NCBI GenBank assembly: GCA_002205965.3
Contig: NADL03000482.1
Location: 1-64,000, forward strand
DNA: 64,000 nt
Source of the DNA: Kappaphycus alvarezii
Taxonomy: Eukaryota; Rhodophyta; Florideophyceae; Gigartinales; Solieriaceae
Direction: 5' to 3'
Part shown: in pieces, positions 1 through 11,602 of the stretch
Position numbering within the stretch: position 1 is the first letter of the stretch
Layout: every line of letters begins with the position of its first letter
Position numbers and translations under genes: made by a program
The notes under the pieces: generated by a model
What the model was told of the DNA's origin: nothing
The model's input: only the letters and a program-made list of their open reading frames with translations
Databases searched by the model: none

Positions 1-231
1 GAGGATTTGGAAGCGATCTCGAATGCGGCACATGAACGCTTGTTTTCGAGTGGGGGAGTGGCGGGAACAAATGGAACGGGGACCTGGTTTCGCATGGACG
101 TGGGGTTCTTGTCGTCGTTTCATAATTCGGCGAGTAAGGTGTTTGGGTCTAAGAATGGGACGTCGCATTCGGTTGGGGGAGGTGAGGAATCGGGGAGGGA
201 TGGTGGGTCTGGGGAGTGGCGGGCTTTTTAA
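1..231 (+). CDS. 3' end of an unidentified ORF, cut by the window edge
   Basis: A frame is open from the first base to a stop at 231 and reads into the window without its own start, so only the last 76 or so residues would be present. The composition is mixed (Gly, Ser, Asn, Phe, Arg) and not simple repeat, which favours coding over chance, but the surrounding plus strand is G/T-rich and such tracts keep frames open by accident. No domain was recognised. Confidence 0.3.
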   Translation, partial: EDLEAISNAAHERLFSSGGVAGTNGTGTWFRMDVGFLSSFHNSASKVFGSKNGTSHSVGGGEESGRDGGSGEWRAF

Positions 232-1399
232 GAAGCTTGTTTAGGAAACGGCGTTAGATTAAGGTGGAGTGTAGTTGCAAGTTGTAAAGTTTTGTCGTTG
301 TATTTGGCTTTTGAGTGGATATGGGGGAGGGGCATGGGGAATGGGAATGATTTGTTTGGGGATGGGTGGGTGGGTGGCTTTTGTGTTGCGGTGCGTTTTT
401 AGGGCGGAGGTGGGCTGGTTTGTTTGGTGTGGAGGGGAGGGTGGAATGGCGCGCGCGGCAGTGCTGGTCTTGGTTTCTTGGTGGGCTTGTCCGGTAGGTT
501 ATTGTCTTGTAGTGCATAGTAACGGTACATATGTATAGTACAAAGGTTCCACCGCTCAGGACTCACACAAGTTTTTGTGTGGGGAAGGTGGGGAGTGGAG
601 TGATGCTGGTAGTGTGGCAGGATGCGGAATGGATTGGTATCGGGGGCTGGGGTTTGGGTTGGGGGTTGTCGCATGTGGGCGGGAGATAGCGGGGCGGGGA
701 TAGGCTGAGGACATGCATTGGAGAGGGGTTTGATGATGTGTGTTTTTTGGGAAATGTAACTGACGACCGAGTGGTGACGCCCTGGGATGCTAGCTACTTG
801 AGGATAATTTATCCGCGTGCAGTTGTACTGTACAATTCTCGAGTCTGTCAAGTGCTGAGTCGCTGGTTGTGTTGGGCAGGGCTTTACAGAAAATTATTGT
901 GTAGAGTTGGAGAAAAGGGAGAGTAGGCTAGATCTAGTTGGGGGGAGGAAGATTCAATCTTAAATCCCATTTTGACCGGGGAGCTGTACAAAAAGGGCAG
1001 TCAAATCATAATTTTTTTTCCTTTTTATTCTGGTCAAAAACCGCAAATAGAAAAGGACTCATGTCAACATACTGTACGCAAAAAAATGAATTGATACGAC
1101 CGCTGGAAATCTCCCTGCAATCTCTTGTCCGTCACCCCGAGGGTGCCTCATCTTGACACTCTCTCCAAACACTCCACGCTCGAGCCTGCACTCCTCTCCC
1201 TCAAGCTCCCACCACGTTGCTCATGCCCAAACGCCACCCTTCCCCATCCGCGCCTCTCCGCGCCTCTCCGCATGTTTTCAAACCTGTTAGCAAGTTGCTT
1301 TGTACACAACACACACACACACCCCAAAAAAAAAAAGAAATACCCTTCCGCCACTCGTTGCAAAACCTCGCCCCCCGCCTCGACCCAGCATGTTGCCCG
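232..1399. other. intergenic, G-rich then C-rich
   Basis: No supportable gene. The plus strand is strongly G/T-rich to about 900. It then holds short TACAG/CTGTA motifs (for example near 828 and 1068) and, at 1306-1336, a (CA)n run followed by an A run. Frames that stay open here on either strand are Pro/His/Thr-rich or Gly/Trp-rich and follow base composition. The C-rich stretch from 1125 runs into the 3' end of the minus-strand bZIP gene. Confidence 0.5.
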
Positions 1400-2860
1400 T
1401 CACAAATCCAGTTCCTTCAACGCGCTCACGACATGGCGAGTGGTCCTGGTGGTCCCCGAACTGGGGCTCAACATCACCCCGGCCTCCTCCTCCTTGATAC
1501 CCACGTCCGCCCGCTCGGCCAACGCCCTCTTCAGCCTCCTCACCTCCTCCTCCAACGACGCCACCTTCCATTCCAACCTGGGCACCTTCCTCGTATGCCC
1601 CTCCAACTCTGAGATATACACCTCTGCCCTTCTCCTCGTCACCGCGCTTTCCCTCCGACTTCTCTCCCTCTCCTTATCCTTTGCACTCAGGCTTCTCCCC
1701 TCCCTCCCGCCTCCACCTCCTTTTTCCGCTGCTGCTCCTTGAGTCCCTCCCGTCTCTCCAGCTTGGCCTCCTCTGCAATTCTGGCGCCTCCTTGACATAC
1801 GCGCTCGTCGAACTGCAATCCCCCGTCATGCACGGGTTGCTCATCCTCGTATCCCACCCCCCCCATTCCCGCGGTGCGATGCGGGTCAAGTTGGGTTGTC
1901 TCTTGCTTGAGAGTGCGGGTGGCGGAGCGGTTGCGGGGCAGACAAAAGTGGGATGCGTGTTTGGAGGGTTGTGGGGCTGAGGGGGGCATGGCGAGGTCGT
2001 CAGAGGCGGGAGCGACTGTGGTGTGTGGTGTGGGGAGGATGTCGTGGGGTGTGGAGGACAGGAGTTGGGATGAGGCGGTGGAGGGGGCGGACGGGGCCGG
2101 AGGGGCGGGGCGGGGCATTTGGTGTTGGAAGGAAAGCAGGTAGTGCGGGTGTGGTTGGCCGTTGGGGTTGGAGAGCATGGAGGGGGGAACGGGGTGATGG
2201 AGGAGAGGTGGGAGGGGTGGAAGGGGCAGAGGGTGCTTGAGGTGTTGCGGGGGCAGGATGTCGGGGGCGGTGGCGGGGGCTGATTCGGGGAGAGGGCCGG
2301 TTGAGTTGGTGGAGATGTTGGACGTGGTCGGGGGAGGAGGGGAGGTGGAGATTGGGGGGATGGAGGGCGGGGTTGTGGGGAAAGTTAGGCGGGGGTGAAT
2401 GGAGGCGGGCGGGGACCAAAACGGGGCGGGTCATCGTCGTGCATGGTCTCGGGAGGTTGGGATGGGGATGGGGATGGATGAGCATCGGGGTGGTGTTGGG
2501 GGCGTGGGGGAGCGCGGGAGCATGGGGTCGTAGTTGCGGAGGGAGTAGGCGACTAGGTCGTGTTGGGGAAAGTCAGTGAGGGAGGAGGTGGAGGCGGGCG
2601 GGGGGTGGGAGGAGGGGGAGGGGGGGAGTGGTGGTGGGGATGGGTGCGGGAATGCATGGGACGCGGAGGGTGGAGATGGGGGCGGGGGCGGGCGGGGAGG
2701 GGAGTTTAGCGACGATGGTGGAGGAGTGAGGGCCTCGGAAATGCGAATGGCGGCATCCGATGCAGGGGGGGGGGGAATGGAATGTGTGGGGACGGGACGG
2801 GGGGAGGGGCGGAGGCGGAGGAAGAGGAGGAGGTGGGTGGAGTTTGGGATGGGATGATGG
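1400..2860 (-). CDS. bZIP transcription factor gene, frame-disrupted
   Basis: The 3' ORF (1400-1798, minus) contains a bZIP domain at about 1510-1681. Its basic region includes SRRESAVTRRRAEVYISELE, close to the eukaryotic pattern NRESAxxSRxRKxxYxxELE, with Arg in the usual Asn position. The coiled coil that follows has Leu/Val at heptad spacing (Leu65, Val72, Val79, Val86, Leu93 of that ORF, with Leu75, Leu82 and Leu89 in the other core position). bZIP proteins bind DNA as dimers in the nucleus. Upstream, a second frame (ends 1687) gives a charged stretch ending EQQRKKEVEAGG that joins the basic region only after a frame change in a G-rich tract near 1700. A further Pro/Ser-rich frame covers about 2440-2775 and includes a non-repetitive block (DFPQHDLVAYSLRNYDPMLP). 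The start is unclear. At least two frame changes mean either a pseudogene or homopolymer errors; a short intron is less likely. The bZIP call is firm, the gene limits are not. Confidence 0.55.
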
Positions 2861-3480
2861 ATGGATGGGTGGGTGAGTGGGTGCAGGATGTGTGCAGAGA
2901 TGCGAGAGGTTGGTTGTGAATCGGGTTGTGTGTTGTGCGGTATTTCTGCGGTCTGTTTTTTTTTTTTGTTGGATTTTGCCTTGTGGGTTTTGGAGGTTGT
3001 GAGAGAGAAGGTTGAAAAGTTGGTGACGTTGCCAGCAGGGCGTCAAAGGAGAGAAATCGGAGGAAGGTGTGTTGGAGTGTAGTTGTTGAGGGTGTTGTTG
3101 TGGCGGGTGCGGGTAGGATGAGAAGAGGCAAAAGCCAAGAGGATACAAGCAAGTGAGAGAGGCGTGATTGGTGGCAAAAGCGGGGAATACGAGAGAGATG
3201 TTGTTGTTGTGGAGGCGTGTGGTGAACGGAAGATGGGGATGAGGGATGCCGTGAGACAACGGGGAATTGGGAGGCAGAGGTGAATGGGGGGGGGAAGAGG
3301 GGAGGGTGGGACGGAGGAGGAAAGTCAAGTCTAGTTTTTGTTTCAGCAATGCTCGGTACAATTGTGTTTGTGATGATGTCAAGGTGGATGATGATGCTTG
3401 ACCGCAGACGTGAAGACGCCGAGCTTGTATCACACACGAAATTGGCACGAGGACCTGAGCCCCACGATTTAAATGCTTTT
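2861..3480. other. upstream flank of the bZIP gene, G-rich on plus
   Basis: Minus-strand frames stay open here (2573-3448 and 2706-3437), but they are Pro/His/Ser-rich and overlap in different frames, so at most one could be coding. This stretch may hold the 5' part or leader of the bZIP gene; nothing in it decides a start codon. Confidence 0.3.
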
Positions 3481-6250
3481 TGAAACGAAAGCTAGTGTAT
3501 ATGAAGACTTTTTTGGCTGGGGAGGGGAGGGGTCAATGAGTGACTCGTTGACGATGGCGTGTCGAGTTTAACCACGCCTTGTTTTCGAATCCAACGAGGG
3601 CATGTTTAAATACACCCTTTTTCTAAAGGTGTCTCTGGAAGAAAAAATTGAATATTATGTATGGCAAAGGCTCCCTTTCTGCCTTTGTGCTGCTCTTGTT
3701 ATTTTCTATTTTAAATGTTATTTTTATGAGGTATTGATGTCATACAGCGTTTGTCCAGTTGACATCCACGTCGCATTGCCGTTCTCCCCACTCCTGACCT
3801 TGTAAGGTCCTTCCCCTCCTCCCTTCCTTACCCCACTTTTGTTCCACCTCCGCTGCAATGCTCCCCTTGGTTGTCTTGTACAGTACAGTACAGTACATAG
3901 ACATCACGCGATGTCATTGCAAAAACCAATAAAAAGACAAAAGAAACCGCAAGCCCTCCATCCTCCGGCTTGCAGTTTCAGTGCGGTTTCCATAATTCGG
4001 TTGTACTCGTTGAAACAGTACTGTACAGTAGAGTACAATGCTTTGGCTTTCATTTTCGGGCACAAATGCCTCCTCCACTTTCCATCTCTCTTCATAATTG
4101 AGAAATTATTTCTTGACATGGTCGAAATTGAAACTGAAATTGATACTATTCCTCCACTGCTCTACGGCATACCGTAGCTCAACTCGGTCGTTGGGTACAA
4201 TACAAAACTGTACTGTACAACATTCTTTCCAGATTACAAGCGCCACGGCCACGGCGAATAAAAAATGTACTGTAGCCTGGATGGGGATGGGTGGGGGGGG
4301 GGGCCTGACAGTCTCGCCAGCCCATGTTTTTTATTTAATGCCTCGTCAAAAAGTACCTTGAATAAAGGATATGAGCAATTGAACATTCCTGCACATCATA
4401 TCGCTGATATGGGCGCCGAGGCTTTTGCGACTGAGTTACGTGCCATCCACCCAACTCATTGGGCGATTCCCTCCTCCCTTACATAAGATGGTTTTTCAAT
4501 GGCCAACGCCCGCAAGTGTCATACTCAACTCTTGGAAACCTAATATTTTAATTGAAAAATAGATCACGAGCAAGATATTCCATCCTTTGCCGTAGAACCC
4601 TCAATAAAGTTTCGACTGAATGTTTGCCCGGGACAACAATACCGACCGCTGTCCCTTTTATTCTCAGTTGCTTTTTCTCGTTTCGATAACATCACCAACC
4701 CATTTGTACCGAAAGATGATGTTACCAATCACAGCTTCCACTCTGACTTGGTATGCTCTGCGTGAAAAGGAAAGATGCCAGCACACACAATAGGCACAAG
4801 CTACCGTTACCGCACTGGTGTAGCAATTATTCAAAAGCAAAACCTGTTGTCCTGTCCACCTTTTGGTACTTGAACTACTGTGCATTGTCGTCCGTTGTCC
4901 TCGAGTTGCCTTTTGATTATAAAGCTTTATGACATCTCACCGCACGAGAGTAGCATTTTGGCTTGCAATACTGTCCTGACTGTACTGTACAGTACAGTAC
5001 TGTATTCATTTCCTAGCGCCACCGCAGTCGCCATGACCCCGCATGCCTGTGCGCGCGCTGCGGAGCAAAAGGAGCAAATGGGGGGGGAGAAAACCTTTTG
5101 GTATCAATTTCGCCCTGCCCCAACATGACAGCCAATCCAATCGTCTCCCTTGGCTATGGGAGTATTAAAATATTGCGTGTTTGCTGCGAGCCGAGACTGT
5201 TAGGCCCCTTGCTGGTACAGTATATGCATGGGTGCCAAAACGGCATACCTTCATCCCCCAACATCTCGCGATGCACCCAACAGGAGCCGACGTATGTGCG
5301 ATTTCCATATTCAACTATGGCACTGTAGTTCAGTACAGTACAGTATATTATACTTACTGTACTGTACAGTACTGTGCAGCACTGTACAGTACAGTACCAT
5401 ATTGTGCAGTCAGTTCAGTACAGTAGTGTACCGTACAATACAGTACGGTGGAGCACAAACCATTCAAGGTGATTGTGGCAAAAGGCGAAAGCGCGCCGTT
5501 TCAAGAGGCCCATGAATCATTGCGTCTCGTGGTGATGGGAGGGCTGTTTTGAATGGCGAGGGACAATGAAAATGTTTTGCATCGGGTTGGCTACCCTCGA
5601 AGGGTAATGCTTTGAAAAGGCAAGTCAATACGCGCCTCCACAGCATATCTCCCCACGTCAGCGGTAGACACACCAAAGTTGTGCTGACGTGGTACATTCG
5701 GCAGCACCGTCCACAGTACCATTTCAGATTGTGTTGTCATTGAGCCCCTTGCCCTTGTTCCCCCATTCCGCTATCGACCCTAAATCCCCATGTCAAACAC
5801 AGGGCCGGACACGCCCCGCAACCATCTTAAACCAATCCATTCGTCGCTTGTATCAACACACATCCCTAGAAATCCACACACTTCCTCCACACATCAACAG
5901 CCGGTTTGAGCATGTCGTGTTTCTAAAACCACGCTCTTCCTGATGCATCAACACCACTCGAGACCGCGTTTGCGGCGTCTCTTTTCGCCTAGCCAACTTT
6001 TTTTTTCGGCACCCCTTTGATTCAAAAAAGAATGCAACCATGAAATCATGCGCTTTCCGTTGATTCAATCTAGCCCAAAGATCAAAAGACATCTCTGCAC
6101 CCCCGCCCGATACTGTACAAAAAAGGCACCCTGCACTTTTCCCAAACACACCCACTTGACCCCATTGTAAAATGAAAAAAGGGCCCTCCTCCTCCTCCGC
6201 CACCACCAAATGAATAAAGAACCGGAATGAAAAACGCGGTCACTTTCTTG
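3481..6250. other. intergenic block with dispersed TACAG/CTGTA palindromic motifs
   Basis: No gene supported. The block is marked by many pieces of the 5-bp unit TACAG and its complement, often arranged as GTACTGTACAGTAC palindromes (about 3879-3897, 4016-4033, 4205-4220, 4976-5003, 5320-5460). Short ORFs on both strands show no domain or compositional support. Confidence 0.55.
5320..5460. repeat. dense TACAG/CTGTA palindromic microsatellite cluster
   Basis: About 140 bp built almost entirely from TACAG and CTGTA units in both orientations, with single-base variants such as TGTGCAGC and GTACCGTAC. Opposed arms could fold into several alternative hairpins. This is the densest of the many occurrences in the window. 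Confidence 0.8.
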
Positions 6251-7250
6251 AAATCATTATGAAATACAGTACAGTACAGTGTGCAACCCGTCGATATCGC
6301 CCTGGCTCGCCTCAACCACCCCAGTATCTCGCCCGGATACACCTACAGTTGTACTGTACTCCCCTCTCGCCCTTGACCATCATGCCGCTCTCCCAAAAGT
6401 GCTCACTTGCCGCTCGCCACCCACTCCACTTCCCTCTCCCCGTTCCTTCCCACCCCCCAACCAACCAACCAAACACAACCCAAATCCCAATCCCACCAAC
6501 CCTCACCCCTCCCCCCCCCCCACACACACACACACGTCACTCGCGTGACTCACCTACACACCCCCCTCAAACTGTCTTCCCCCATCCCACCCATCAAACC
6601 ACACCCCGCCTCCCCCTCCACACATCACCCAACCACCCTTGCCCCCCCACGTCCCATGCACCGCCGCTTCATCTCCCATCCCCCGCACCCCGTTCCGCAT
6701 CCCTCTCATCACACCCCACCGCCCCATGCATCCCCCCTCCCCCCTTATCCTCTCCCACCCCACAAAATCACACACCCATTCACCACCCCTGCCTCTCATC
6801 CCGTACCCCTTGCTGCCCCTGCCGCTACACCAAGGTATGTCACCTGCGTGACGTCACGCCTGTAATGTGTCACGCTGTGCGGAACGGGGCGGGGATGGGT
6901 GCGTGGGGTGGTATGATGCTTTGAATTTGGGTTGGGCGCTTGCGTTGCGGCGGTTTGGGCGGCGCGGTTTGGAGGATTGAGCCGTTTGGGTTGAGTGGTT
7001 GACGGGTGGACTCGATGGGGCAGAGTTGTGGGGTGAGTGTACTGTGCGGTGCGGTTTGGGGGTTGTGAAAGTACTGTACGGCAAGTGGACTTGAGCATGG
7101 TGTGTATTGGTGTTTGGTGTTGTTGGATGGTCTTGGTTGTGACCAGCTCCGCTTTCTTTGCCGCTACTGCTGGGGGGTAGTGACTCGTGCATTTGAATTG
7201 ATCCGTCCAACCTGTAACTTGAATGAGAGGTAACATTGGATGTAAAATAG
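6251..7250. other. C-rich to G-rich island with a CRE-like palindrome
   Basis: The plus strand is C-rich from about 6350 to 6830, then G-rich from 6880 to 7200. Long ORFs exist on both strands (6259-6924 plus, 6796-7236 minus), but they are Pro/His/Thr-rich, overlap one another and show no domain, so composition explains them. A (CA)n run lies near 6524-6534. At the switch point sits TGACGTCA (6849-6856). Confidence 0.4.
6849..6856. promoter_or_regulatory. TGACGTCA palindrome (CRE-type bZIP site)
   Basis: A perfect match to the 8-bp CRE consensus, inside the longer near-symmetric stretch GCGTGACGTCACGC. It lies exactly at the C-rich to G-rich switch. Other ACGTCA/TGACTCA-like half sites occur near 6535. 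One 8-mer in 64 kb can be chance; it is of interest only because a bZIP gene lies in the window. Confidence 0.25.
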
Positions 7251-7997
7251 CTACAAAACGTCAGTATTAAAAGGTATGATACTATGGTGTACTGGGGGGG
7301 GGGAATTTGGGGTGAAAATTACTGGTTTGGGATGTAGGACGTCCATTTCCCGAGACTTAGGGGGGGGCAGGTCTTTGCATTCGAGGGTCTGAAAAGGAGA
7401 CCGAGTCAGGCGGGAAAATGGACTGTCTGGTGATAGGTTGTCTTTATATGTACTTGAGATGTACAACCCTGAGACTATCCTCTTGTCAAACCTCAGGTAG
7501 CTAGTATTTCCAATGGTGTCACTTGCAGCAGTGCATGAAACACAAGCTGTGAGCTCGGATAAGGGCAACCCAAATGCACAGCGTCTGTTTTCTCCGTGTA
7601 AGATGCAAATACCGCGGCGTTGTGACCCTTTGCTTTAAAAAAAATTGCGGACAGCAGGGTCAAGCCATGAGCCCCGTCTCGAGTCACGTGGTGGGATGTG
7701 TGTCGAAGATCATTGGGGATAAAGGAAGCGTAACTAACGCACATGAAAATGCTACAGAAAAATATCTCGCTTTTTCTCAAAGGTTCCCTTGACCTGTTTA
7801 CAGTGAAATGGAAATTGAGTTGGAGTCGTGAAAATATCGTGAGAGTGAACGGCAAGGAATTTCCATTGCCGCTCATGGCATGGGCAACTTGGCCGTGTAA
7901 AATGGCTGCGGTAATCGCAGAGAAACGAAACTACCGTAACAGATGTTGTAAAATATGAATCATTCCGTTACAGGCTAGGTTGTTCCTGAAACTCTAA
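7251..7997. other. no recognisable gene; left flank of LINE copy
   Basis: Mixed-composition sequence with short ORFs on both strands (for example 7493-7876 minus) that show no motif. No boundary repeat was seen at the start of the downstream reverse-transcriptase frame, consistent with a 5'-truncated LINE insertion. Confidence 0.4.
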
Positions 7998-9834
7998 TTT
8001 TGCGGTCACAGCCAGTGTTCTAGGGTTTGTCATATCCCGACACGGTTCCGGCCTGCCCTCAGTGAACTTCTCTCAAAAGCTCTACAAGAAGCTGCACATG
8101 CGTGTAACGCGGGACAGGACGGCGCGTCGGATGCACTAAGCAAAGTCTTTCTCTTCCCCTCAGTGATGCTCTGTAACACATCGGGTTGGCAACTCCCAAA
8201 CGACGCTGGCGACGCAAGCGCTCACACCAATGCAGAAATATTCAGGGAACGGATAAGACTATGGAACGCGGGACAATACGATACCCTCTGGCAAGCAGCG
8301 CTTGCCCAGTGCACCTACAGGGCCTCGAAAAAGCTGTCACGGTCAGAACAAAAGCAGGCCAACATCAGACGAGCGTTGAGCCTTGCCAGAGAGGGCGCTT
8401 ACGGAAAGGCGGCGCAAGCACTAAACTCACTCGGCGTCCTCCCGGCAACACAAGCCGTATCTGACGCACTCCGTGGAAAGCACCCACAGGTAACCCCGGT
8501 AGCCCACGGGCCCAAGTTCGTTCCGCCTGCTTCCATCCCCCCGCCTACCAAAATCACCACGGAAGGGGTCATTCGTGCAGTCCGCTCGTTCAAACCTGGC
8601 TCCGCTCCCGGCGGCTCGGGCCTTCGCCCCTCCCACCTCGACGAGTTGCTACGCGCTCCCTCCTCCTCCTCCCGTGGAGGAATGCTGCATTCGCTTACCG
8701 AACTCGTCAATGTCCTAGCAGCCGGAAAAGCGCCACCCGCTCTGGCTCCGTGGATCGCGGGAGCACCACTCACCCCGCTTGCTAAGGCAGACATGACGCC
8801 CCGTCCCATCGCCGTAGGCGAGACACTGAGACGTTTGGTGAGTAGCTGCCTCATGTCACAATCCTCTACAAAGGCGGCGACCTACCTACAACCAATCCAA
8901 GTTGGCATTGCGACGAGGGCCGGGGCCGACACTATTGTGCACGCCGTCCGACGAATGGTTAATACAGTTGGCAACTCATCAGAATTTGCGCTGCTTTCAG
9001 TAGATCTTAAGAACGCGTTTAACCTTTGCAGTCGATCTGCTTTTCTCGAAGCGGTCCAAACGCATTTTCCACAACTGCTGCGCTGGGTAATGTACTGTTA
9101 CAACGATCCAGCACATTTGTGGACGGGTTTTGACACACTACGTAGTGTGATCGGTGTCCAGCAAGGCGACCCGCTCAGCGGCTTGCTCTTCGACGTGGTT
9201 CTCCATAGGCTAACCTTGAAGATACAAGACATGCTGACGTTGTCGAAGGGCGACAAAGAGGTCCAAGAGATATTCCTACAGCTGTGGTATCATGATGACG
9301 GCTACATAGTGGCCAAACATGCCTCTCTGCTGAAAGCTATCGCAATTCTGTCCTCTCCCGAGGCAACGCGCCTCGGTCTACACTTGGCACTTCCCAAGTG
9401 TAAAATATGGTGGCCCACAGCTCCAAACGAGGTCGTCACAGCCGCGTACCCCCGGAGATCCAACAAGTCTACAGCGAGGGAACTGCGGTCCTGAATGCGC
9501 CTATCGGCTCAAATGATTTCATGAGGCACTACTTCACCAACCATGTGCTCTCTCTGGAACCCTTTATGCAGGCCGTCACGGAACTTCAGGATACACAGGT
9601 CTCCTTCCAGATTTTAAGAAACTGCTTAGGAGTATGTAAGTTGGGCTATCTCCTTCGGGTCGTGCCGCCATCGTGCACCATCGAAGGAGCCACCTATTTC
9701 GACCAGCTGATGGAACAGTCAATGAGGACTTTGGCAGGAGGCGTCCTCGACAGCACAGTCTTTCGGGAACTGCAACTCCCGCTCAAACAAATTGAGGACA
9801 ATAGTATAGTACGGGACCTCCTTGCGTTTTAATA
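7998..9834 (+). CDS. non-LTR retrotransposon (LINE) reverse transcriptase, one frameshift
   Basis: The frame opens at 7998, just after a stop, and runs to 9494; a second frame (9407-9834) continues the same protein. The N-terminal part resembles the region before the RT in R2-like, restriction-nuclease-type LINE proteins (block with SELLSKALQEAAHACNAGQD). RT motifs are clear: PGGSGLRPSHL near 8610, motif A LLSVDLKNAFN near 8995, motif B GVQQGDPLSGLLFD near 9152, and the catalytic YHDDG near 9290. Both Asp residues of the last motif are present. After the RT, LNAPIGSNDF and a CLGVCKLGYLLRVVPP block match the post-RT thumb of this family. A single frame change lies between about 9430 and 9475. 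The C-terminal nuclease region and tail are absent: the frame ends soon after LQLPLK. This is therefore a 5'- and 3'-incomplete copy with a well preserved RT core, GC-balanced unlike its AT-rich surroundings. Such proteins copy their own RNA into chromosomal DNA. Confidence 0.88.
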
Positions 9835-11602
9835 CCCATTCCAGAATGTCGCAACCTGACGGAAAATCAATTATTTCAGAAACCCGCGGGTACAAGAGGC
9901 CGCAACTGCAGGAAAATCATAAATGGAGGGATACTAACAGCTGCTGCAAGTAGCTGGTCAAGAGCTACCAGCAGTGAGAGAAATATACGCGGAAGGCGGA
10001 AAACATGAAACTGTTATTCTTGGAGTAAATAGATGCGAATGAAACACTTCACGCCTGGTATCCCAAAATAATGCTATTGAAAGCAGCAAAGTTCCACACT
10101 AGTATATTTTCGGGAACAGGGGAAGGGCAAAGTGGACGAGAGACTGACGGTCAGCGACTCTGACTTGAGCAGGGGATATTCGACATTACAATAGGGGCTA
10201 AATGGACCCGAAACGTTTCTTTGGTCTAAAGTTGATTTCTAGCCTCGTCAATACTTGAGTCTTCTTTTGAACTTTTCTCCCAGCCTGCGTGACATATCGA
10301 ACAGGTAATACTTTAGTCGGCGTGTATAGAGTTTTCTATCTATCTTAGAATCTCAATATCCCACTATAAATAGTAGAAAATGCCGATATTTCATTGGAGA
10401 GATCTCTTACTGTCCCTCAACTGTTGTAGGCATCGTTTTAGACTTCTGGGGTGTGTTTTTCCAGCCGAACCAACTTTATCTTTAAATAAGCATCTTGTCT
10501 CCCTCATGAATCCATTTTTGTGAATCACAGAGACGAGAAGGACCAAAGGGGACATTATTTCAAGGAAACATCTATCTGTACATCTCGCAATCACAGTCCT
10601 CGAGATCAATCAGTTCCTCTAAAATTTATATACCACTCACGCCATCAATGTGAATTAAATCAAACGTCTCATGGTTGTATATTGCTCTTTATATCATGTC
10701 TTTCACTTAATCCTTCCTGAAATCTATCTTGCATTCTTGCCCTCCGAAGGATTTCAAGATCAAAATGAAATGATCATTAATATAATATAAAATATGATAA
10801 GAGCGTCTCTGTGCGCAAATAATGTTAAAACCAGATTTGATAAAATTTCATCCTACCGATCTCGTTCAATTCAAATGAAAGAAAAAACAATTGCACCAAG
10901 AGAGGACAATGTTACATCTAGCCGAATAAAAATATGTTTTCGCTATACGGTATTCAATATAGATACATCTTTACCTAACGAGTAGTGCTCAATACTGGAA
11001 AAATATATATATATATTTTTACTCTGTTCATATATCTGGCCCCACATATATGGATGCTTTCTGTAGAGAAAACTAATATTTGCCATCATTTATTGGTTGT
11101 AAAAATTCTTTCTGTCAGTGGTAGAATATAGTTAACGGGAAATAATACACAGAAACCCTAGATGTAATACTTTCAATATTTTCATCTGCGCAAAACGCAC
11201 TAGAATAATACGGATGCTCTAATGAGCCCAAATTGTGATATTCATTCACTCGGAAAAGATAGAAATATGTCCAGTAGTCATTTAACTGAACTCATGTGAC
11301 CTGGCTAATTTTTGATCAATTTTTTCTATGCAAATAAGTTTTCACACTTATATCAATACGTTAACTGCAAAAAACTTAACTTCGAAAAACGTTAAGCCCT
11401 CAACTCTTGAGATAATCCGCATCCCTAGAGAGTTAAGGATTTTTCCAGTACGCTTCACAGTTTTTGGGGATTCAAATATGTGGATATTGTCATAAGCTGC
11501 AGAATGAAACTGGTAGATAAAATGTACTTTTACAAATTCAAAAATTGAAATTCTTGACAAAAACATAACTCTGATTTTCATCAAAGTAACCATTCTGCTA
11601 TA
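9835..11602. other. AT-rich, no gene seen
   Basis: Only short ORFs with no motif. An (AT)n stretch lies at about 11005-11020. Nothing repeats clearly elsewhere in the window. Confidence 0.5.

Noticed and set aside
254-851. Minus-strand ORFs of 87 and 150 aa
   Set aside because: Open because the plus strand is G/T-rich; low-complexity products and no motif.
2000-2485. 161-aa minus-strand Pro-rich ORF as the bZIP N-terminus
   Set aside because: Another frame over the same bases gives a less repetitive product that runs into the charged region before the basic domain, so that frame is preferred.
5320-5460. Possible CRISPR-like or centromeric array
   Set aside because: The units are 5 bp, palindromic and contiguous, without spacers or long-period repeats; it is a microsatellite cluster in a eukaryotic genome.
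6259-6924. 221-aa plus-strand ORF and overlapping 152-aa and 146-aa ORFs
   Set aside because: Pro/His/Thr-rich products in several overlapping frames on both strands; explained by C-rich then G-rich base composition, with no domain.
7493-7876. 127-aa minus-strand ORF upstream of the LINE
   Set aside because: No domain, opposite strand to the LINE, and no related sequence seen elsewhere in the window.
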